Of a stretch of DNA of 64,000 nucleotides, positions 53,201 to 62,200 are shown in pieces. Where the stretch lies: positions 124,001-188,000 of the forward strand of contig CAOLHI010001015.1 in assembly GCA_948474755.1 (NCBI GenBank). The letters are read 5' to 3'. The notes under the pieces are model-generated. The model was not told where the DNA came from, ran no database searches, and saw nothing but the letters and a program-made list of their open reading frames with translations. The translations under genes and the position numbers were made by a program. Every line of letters begins with the position of its first letter. Position 1 is the stretch's first letter. The DNA is from Ctenosaura bakeri (taxonomy: Eukaryota; Chordata; Lepidosauria; Squamata; Iguanidae).

Positions 53201-56200
53201 ATCTACCAAGACTCCTAGATCCCTTTCACACATACCGCTATCCAGTCACGCATCCCCCATCCTATATTTGTGCATTCCATTTTTTCTGCCTAAGTGTAAG
53301 ACTTTACATTTCTCTCTGTTGAAATACATTTTGTTAGCTTTGGCCCAGCTCTCCAATCTGTCAAGGACATTTTGAAATTTGATCCTGTCCTCTGGGGTAT
53401 TAGCAACTCTTCCCAATTTGGTGTCATCTGCAAATTTGATCAGCATGCCCTCTGCTCCTTCATCCAAGTCACTGATGAAGATATTGAATAGCACTGGGTC
53501 CAGGACAGAACCCTGTGGCACCCCTCACTTCTCTCCAGGATGAAAAACAGCCATTGGACCGAACGAACCCTTTGGGTTCGGTCGGTCAACCAATTACCAA
53601 TCCACCTAACAGCAGCCCTGTCCAGCCTGCATTTTATAAGTTTCTTTGCAAGAATGTCATGGGGAACTTTGTCAAAGGCCTTACTGAAGTCAATATATGC
53701 TACGTCTACAGCATTCCTTTCATCTATCAAGCTTGTAACCCTATCATAAAAAGAGATAAGATTAGTCTGGCATGACTTATCTCTTAGAAATCCATACTGA
53801 CTTTTAGTGATTAGGGCATTGCTTTCTAAGTAATTACAAACTGACTGTTTAATGATCTGCTCTAGGAGCTTTCCTGGTATTGATGTCAGGCTGACCAGGC
53901 GATAACTATTTGGGCCCTCTTTTTTCCCTTTCTTGAAGATAGGGACAACATTTGCCCTCCTCCAGTCTGCTGGGACTTCTCCTGTTCTCCAAGAGTTCTC
54001 AAAGATTATTGAAATTGGTTCAGAAATGGCTTCTGCCAGTTCTTTTAATATCCTTGGATGTAATTCATCTGGCCCTGGAGACTTGAATTCATCTAGTTCA
54101 GCCAAATATTCCTGTACTACTTCTCTACTTATTCTGTGCTGCATTTCCCCCCCTTCCTCACCTGCTCACCATCCCCCAGGTTGAGTACTTCTATCCTTTT
54201 GGGAGAAAACTGAGGCAAAGAAGGTGTTGAGTTGTTCTGCCTTCTCTCTTCCCTCCATTCTTAATTGGCCATCTTCTCCACACAGTGATTCTATCTTTTC
54301 CTTGTTTTTCCTTTTGCTGTGGACATACGGTACCTAAAAAAGCCCTTTGTTCACACTCACTCTGTGGTGCTGGATTAGGCATGTGTTGGCTCTTCCTCTC
54401 TCAATCCCAGATCCACTTGAAGGAGTTTCATATTTTGGAACAAACATTTGCATAGGAAATCATGGGTTCAGAGCTCAATGTCTGCATGGATGATTTGTAA
54501 GATTTGTATAGATTTTGAAAATCAGACACAATGTGCATTGGGCTTTACAGACTGGTCTCCATGCAAATGGAAATTCCAAGGTATGAGCTAAAGGTGGCAG
54601 GGATAAGCATTTCAATGAAAACAAAGTAATCTCAATTAGATTCCCATAATGGATCTTGAATGTTTTCGTAGGATCATCCTATTCTATGGCTTCACAATAG
54701 AAGTTTCTTTATACAGTACAGAGAAGTGCTGGAAGACTTACCTCTGCTACATTTGTGTGTTCATCAATTGAAACAAATATCTTGTATAGCAGAGTTTCAA
54801 AATAATCACCCTGAACTCTGTTCATAACAAAACCTTCAAGTGGAGGCACTAAAACGAAAAAGAGTGTAAGAATAAGGATGTGACATAAGGATATTGTTGA
54901 TTTAAATGCCCAGCTTATCTTTGTAAACGAACTATACGCATTAGTACACTTATTCATGTATCCCTGTCTCAAAGAATCTAAAGAACAGAGCCTCTCGTAT
55001 CAAGTTAATGAGATGTCCTGAATATTCAGATGATATCTTACAAAATGGGTATTTAGGAATATTACATCTGCAGAACCATTTTTAAGATATAGTTTAAAGC
55101 CCTAGAACACCAAGATCTACAGATAAGATACTGACGCAAGTGCTGTTACTGGAACTTATTTTCCACTGATATTTCAATATTATCTTTCATAATGAAATGC
55201 ATTTATTTATTTTTAATCATCAGTATCATTTTCTTTTCACATCTACCAAATTTTAACCATTACTAAGCCACAGAATTTTTACAACTTTTCAACCCAAATC
55301 TTTTCTAGAACTTGCTGAATACTTTCTAGTACTTTTCTGCACTCTCTGCAGGCCACAATAGGCCTCAAAATGCCTCTGAAAACTAAAAATCAAAACAAAA
55401 TGGCTTCTAGCCTATTTCCCTTTTCAACTTTTGTTAAGGTTTTGGGAAGCACTCCCACATATAAACAGACGTCTAGATAGTTATAAATTTGAAAATGAAA
55501 GCAGAAGACAAAGACAGGTTAAACAGATACTGCGTGGTAACTGTGTTTTCATTTTGTGGCGTGCAGAACTCACTCTAAGAAACACTCACACTCACCTGCT
55601 ATGCAACTGTCATCTGATATTGGTACATCAAGGTAAATGAATCCCTTATTATACAAGCCTAGCAAAAGGGGGAAAAAAACATTTTTACAGACTTATAATC
55701 ATCTTCCTCTCCAACTTCTTCAACATTTTGCTGTTATGTCATACTAATGGAATTAGGCAAGTGCAGAAAACTCCATGTGGAACACCGATAGTGTTTTTGA
55801 TGGAACTTACCACCAACTTTGGGCTGGATTTCCAAGCTAACTCTAAGAAGACCTGGTCCTGGCACACTGGGGACCATGACCAGTCTCACACCATCTGCAG
55901 GCACTTTTTAATTGTTTCACACCCTCTTGAACTCAGGCATGAAAATGTTAAGAGGCCCTTGCTGACAGTATGAGGCCAGTAGTGGCCTCAGCACATTAAG
56001 AGTGGGTCTTCTTGGTGTCAGAATTCTTGGGAATGAAGCCCAAAGCTGGTGGCAAATCCCTTCTAAGGCTAAATACTGGCACAAGACTAATAGTCAAAAA
56101 GAACTTTTAACTCACAGTTGTTGTTATTATTATTACTACTACTATTAAAAGGGTCACACTCAGACAAAACTGTTTGACTTGAACAACAAGATACTCTTGT

Positions 56201-59200
56201 TAAATAAATAGGAAGTGATGTATGTAAGCAACTAATAATGTAGGATGCATATGACACTCCAAATTTGGTCACAAATGTCATGATTTTTTTGTTTGTCAAA
56301 TGAGCAACAACCAAGAAAATATAAAAGGAATGGAAAGGAAGGAAAGGGAAGTGATACCTTTCAGTGAAATGTTTTTATTCAGATAAGAGCGTCTTTGAAT
56401 CAGAATGAAGCTTACCAAGAGAGCTACAGATACATTTTTTAAAATAATTTTATTAAGTTTCACAAATAAAAAACATCATCTGAAGTTGTACTTTTACATG
56501 TAATGTTTTTGTTCTTCCACTCTGATCTAGTTTTCATTTTCTGAATTTCTATTCACATATAAAAATTATGCATCACAATTCTATGTTCATCTTACATGCT
56601 TGATCTTGCATTTCTCTCGCCCACTCCTGTTATGTTACAGTTATCCCTCTTTAATTTCAACCATAATTCAGACATTCTCACTTGGCAGTTCCCAGCAATT
56701 ACCCATTACAATTTGCCATTCTGCTTTTATCTGATCATCCAATTTCCTCTTTAATCTCTGAGAGACAATATCTGCATTTCTATTCTCAATAAACTTCCCC
56801 CACCATTGTTCAATTGTGGGTATTTGCTGAGACCTCCACATTTTGGCATATTCTATTCGGGCTGTCATAATCATATACAGTATTAATCTCCAATGTCTCT
56901 TAATACTAGTATTCTCAAGAACTACAGATACATTTTAAAGTTGCATCTATATATACAGCAGGTAGGATCCAAAGGCAGACTTCTAGTAGCAGGATTCACC
57001 AGAACCAGTAAGAAAGGGGTTCCTCTCCTCCCAATGGAGCCCCCAAAACCTGCGCTAGAGAAATCTGTTGGATGGCAACTCTAGTCATCCCCATGCTGCC
57101 CAAGAATGCTGGATCCTACAACTCTAGATGGCTGGCAAACACCAATTTTTCAGGTCTCAAAATAAATTGCACTCATCAGGATCTAAAGAACTGTGGAACA
57201 AGTTCAAATAGTCCAAGGAACATTTTATTACTATATCCCCCATTCTCAAAGTGTCACATGGCAAAAGAGTTCTTCAAAAGCAGTTTATGACAAAACACTG
57301 GGACTAGCTGCCCCATAAACTACAAGAAAGAAAATTCCACTGCAAGCTCCTGGCAAAAGTCTAAGTAACTCTTTGGATTACAGCCATCTTCAAGAGTAAA
57401 AGCTTAGAGAATTATCATCTTAAACCTACTACAATATGTAAAAAGTGTTCTTTTGTTACAAAATAAAAAAAATAACTTACTGTGAACTACATTGTAGTCC
57501 AGAGATCCAGCAAGCTGAGGACCTGAATCAATGATCTTATCAATAGCAGTTTTTTCAGAGGTAGTGCAAATCTAGTAAGAAATGTTTATATGAAATCATA
57601 TAGTTGATTAATAAACAAGTCTTTTTATTATTCCAGGTAGCATTTAGATTGGTCTGATGAAGTTGCATAGCTCAGAGCCACTTTGCAAACCTACTGGTGG
57701 ACTAATCAAGTAGAAAATTTTCAGTCAAAACGATTTTTGGCCTAACCCCCAGTAATACCACAACTCTGAGTCACCTAAATGAATTGACTGGCAGTAGGAT
57801 AAGGACTGACAAAAATGAAGTACTTCACTTTGGATCCCACTTTGAGAGGAAGTAGGAAATAAATCAAATAAATAAAATATATTACACTATTAGTTTATAA
57901 TTTTTTTTTCAGATCTTGCAAAAATTATGTTTTGGGATTTTGCCTCTCAGAATTCATCTGCTGGCATGAACATCATTGGCTGGGAATTCTGGGCATCATA
58001 ACCCTCAAAGTATCTCTTCCAAGCTCCCTCTGCCAAGTAATGTGGCCAACCATACTATATTATGTAGCCTTTAAAAAGAGATCAGACAAGTTCAGAGAGC
58101 ATAAATTTATCAATGGCTATTAGCCATGGCAGATAAAATGATGCTTTCATGTTCAGAATCCATTTATCTGTGAACATTTGATGCTGAAGACATTATAATA
58201 AATGCTGCACACACGATATCAGATGCTGAAGTTACTGGGCCACACCATCCTCTTAATGGTGATGGTATGTTTTCAACAGTAAAAAGCGGTTACAAGGAAA
58301 TCAAATGTAATTTACAGAGGCATGTTGAAATATTCTCCTTACCATAGATGGGATGCAGTTTTGGCTGCTATAGCTAACATCATAAACAGAACCCAGAATC
58401 AATAAAGCAACTTGAGTTTTTGTAAAATGTTATGACTGCCACAACTGCAAAGCAATTGTGCCAAATGCATAGGCATGTTTTGTGATCATAAACAGCAAAT
58501 ATTTTTAATTCCTGATCTTGAGAGTAGATGAAACTTGAAGTTCCAGTTTAGCTGAACACAGAAAATCACTGTGATTATACCTTTATGTCGTCCTCTGTGA
58601 TGTAACCAGCTTGTACCACCCACCAAGCCTCTATAGCAATCTCTACTGGCTTCATGGGTAGCAGATCACGAGCAGTTTTTCTTCTGAAAAATTTCTGAAA
58701 ATTGATAGTCAATTTGAGATTCTGTATGTCAAAGGTAACAAGAAAATACTCAGTTTGCTATTTTATAACAAAGAAGCAATTATGGTACTACATGCTCATA
58801 CTTTCTAAATACAGTACAATTAGGTCTTTAAAACTCCAAAGCAAAAATACCCTAATTGGGGTAGGGAGCTGTTTTTCTTTCGTCTTTAATATACATAAAT
58901 CATTGTGCAATACATTCTTTACATACTCTTTCAACACATTTTCAAAATATGCAGGTTTAAACTGAAAAATAGATGCTAGGAGTGGAAAATACCATCATTC
59001 TGGACCATGTTTAATGTCACACACACAGAAAAGATGTACTTATTTTCCCTTTAAACATCATCATTTGTATTTCTGTAATCTTAAAGCTAGGTTCTCGTAA
59101 ATGAAGATGCCATGACTAACAGCATAGCTCTAAACATGTCCTAGATGCAGAATAATCAGTCATGGCTGCATATCACAGTAACTTTCAACAGTTGTTACAG

Positions 59201-62200
59201 ATTCCCTGTAAATTTATGAACATAATTCAAGGAACTGATTTTAGCCTATGAAAATCTCAACACTCTGGACTTAACTTTCCTGCTGCTCCCATTACACCCC
59301 TATTATAAATTGGCAACACAGAGCACATCCACGCTGATTAAAAAGACCGGAAAGTCCTAGATCTTGTTCCTGTTATTTCCAATTTTATTTTGGACATCCA
59401 AACATACTTTGTTTATTTTAGAATATTTCCTGTCAGCTCCTTGTATGATCAGAAACTTTTTATCCCTGTTCCCCAGACTGGTTTATTTAATGTGTGTGCA
59501 CCCACGTTCAAGTGGCCCATCAACCTGTGGCAACCTCATGAATTTCATAGGGTTTTCTTTGGTAAGGAATACTCAGAAGTGGTTTTGCCAGTTTCCTCCT
59601 CTGAACTACAGTGGTGAACTATGGTGCCTAGAGCACCATATTCATTGGAGTTCTCCCATCCATCCACTAACTAGAGTTGACCCGTCTTCGCTTCCAAGAT
59701 CAGACACTGTCTGGTGCATTCAGAGTATTTCCAATAAAAAAATCAGAAGGAACAAGGATTTTTAATCTGGACAACGTTTGCTTATAGTTACCATATATCA
59801 AAACCACTGGCAAATATGGTAATCTAACTTCCTCTACACCTGCCCCTGCAAAACAGATGAAAGTGGTGACTGGAATTGACACAGCTTCACTTATGGTGTC
59901 CCTGGATGTGTGAACAAGGCCTGTGAGAGTGAAAATTGGTCTCTGATCTCATGAAGTTGTCCACTCTGCATTAAATGATCATCTAACCACCCCAGTAACC
60001 CTTTCTGGATTGTTTTTGATATGGGACAGCTTTTGGAGATTGTTTAGAAACTGTAGTTAATTCAGAACAACTATGCTCTTAAGACCAGCTTTAGGAAATT
60101 GCTTATACCAGCAGTGATATAGCTTCAGCAGTTGCCAGCCCATTTCAAAGCACAAATCAAAATACTGATGTCCAGTATTTAAAATGCAAGATGTCTGGGG
60201 ATAAGAATATTGAAGACCCTGCTTTAATTCAAGAAACGTAGCTGGGTTTATAATTGAGACAGACTTTAAATGTATGTTTTTGTTTTAAAGACAAGTTATA
60301 CATCTCTAGACTAGGCTATAAAACTATTACATCAAACAAGACAAACACTGGAAGAGGGGCCAAGAGAAAAACTGAACGCTTACTTTGGATGATCTGCACT
60401 GGTTCATTAAATCAATGTACTGGTTTCTTCCTATGCCAAGAAGCCTTAGGCCTGAAGAGAAAAGGTTAAGTTTTTAAAATAAAATTACATCTATAAAACT
60501 GTTCTGAAACACAAGTGGACTATTCTCTCTCAAATGATGATGTCTTCAATTGTTCCCATTTTTTTCCTTACCAGAGAAGAAAATTCAGGCAACGGGGGAA
60601 ATAGTTGCATAATACCTTTTGACTGTTGGCACCAGAAACTTTAGTTCTGAAAGTATCCACTGTTATTTGCTATTATAATACATTTAGTTAGAAGCTTCCA
60701 TAATGTTCCTTTAAAAAAACAGCAAATGCATACTGTCTGGAGGTACCTTTCATGCATTTGCAGCATGTCACCTTAGTACCAAATTACTTCATGTTTGTCT
60801 CAAGAGATGGCTGGAAACTCAGCCTAAAACACATTTTTTGTATTAGATTAACTTGGAAATCTAAAAGGCTGGAAAAGGTTCAGACAATACGAACTTTTAT
60901 TAAAGCTTGATTTTTATCAAAGACAGTCAAATGTCTTAGAAATTTGTCATGGAATTCTCGGCATTAAGTCTGAGATCAGTATATTGGGCAGTGGGAAAGG
61001 GGAAGAATCTGTGTTTGCCTCTATAAGAAAAACAAGAAGTGAATTATTAGTGTTCTCGTAGTGTTGTCGTATATGATCAACAATTCAGAGAAAGGATAAA
61101 TGACTCAACAGATAGCTACATTTGCTCCAACGGGTGGTATGTAGACAGCTAATTTTGGACAAGCTGTTGTCATGGCCTTTGGAAGATGGTATACTGGAAT
61201 GATGTGATGTAGGAGTAGAGACCTTATGCCCTTTAAAATTTTGGCTTATAAGTTGCCTCCAGCCCTGCTTAGCACAGCTGACTGCAAAAAACTGTGGAAA
61301 TCACAGTCCAAAACATCTGGAGGGCCAAACACTCTTCATCCAAATGGAAACAATATAAATGTGATTAGTATGGCTTACAGCTGAGAAAATAAACAGTTAT
61401 TCAAGAGACAAGTCACTTGACAGGTTGGCACTTTATTTTTGTAATTGGGTTGAAGCCCTTCATTCTCTTTTTTAGGTTATCAGGCATCTGATCATTCTTT
61501 TAAAGTACTCTTGAACAAGTGTTAAAAACTTCAAAAAGGGACTACCATGCAGCTGTCCTTTTCAACTCAAAATATTTTTTAAGAGCAATTTTGGAAAGGA
61601 TGCTTATTAAGTGCATGGAAACAGAACGGAATCACATACTTACAATCTGCAGCAGTAAAATTGGGCAATGAATCATAGCTCTTTTCACTGTTCATTATAT
61701 CCTTTACAAAGAAAAAGAAAAAAGTGCCATCTCAGTTTAAATCTTTGTAATTTCTCATTTTTAACTGTGTATAGATTTACATCAGTAAATGTGTTAAGTC
61801 TACTTTGTATCCAAACTCTTAACTTATTAGGATTTTATTTTGTTATGTTGATTTCACAAAGTCTAGGGTTACAAATGCATAGCATAGTGGTTTGAGCACT
61901 GGACTACAACTCTGGAGACCAGAGTCTGAAGGCTACTGGGTGACCTTGAGCAAGCCACACTCTCTCCCTTTCAGAGGAACACAAAGGGAACAAATCTGAA
62001 CAAAACTTGCCAAGAAAACCTTTTGACAAGTTCACTTTAGGGTTGCTGAAAGTCACAAATGGCACACAACAGCAACAAAAACAGCTATAAATAAATCTCA
62101 ACCCTTTTTAAATGTAGAAACTGAAATTAGATGTAAAACTGTGGGCCAGAGGACACATGCAGCCCCACAGCCCCTTCAAACATTATTTTTTGGTTGAAAT

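Noticed and set aside
53440..54144. 234-codon frame as a host gene
   Set aside because: CR1 reverse transcriptase with frame breaks, 5'-truncated.
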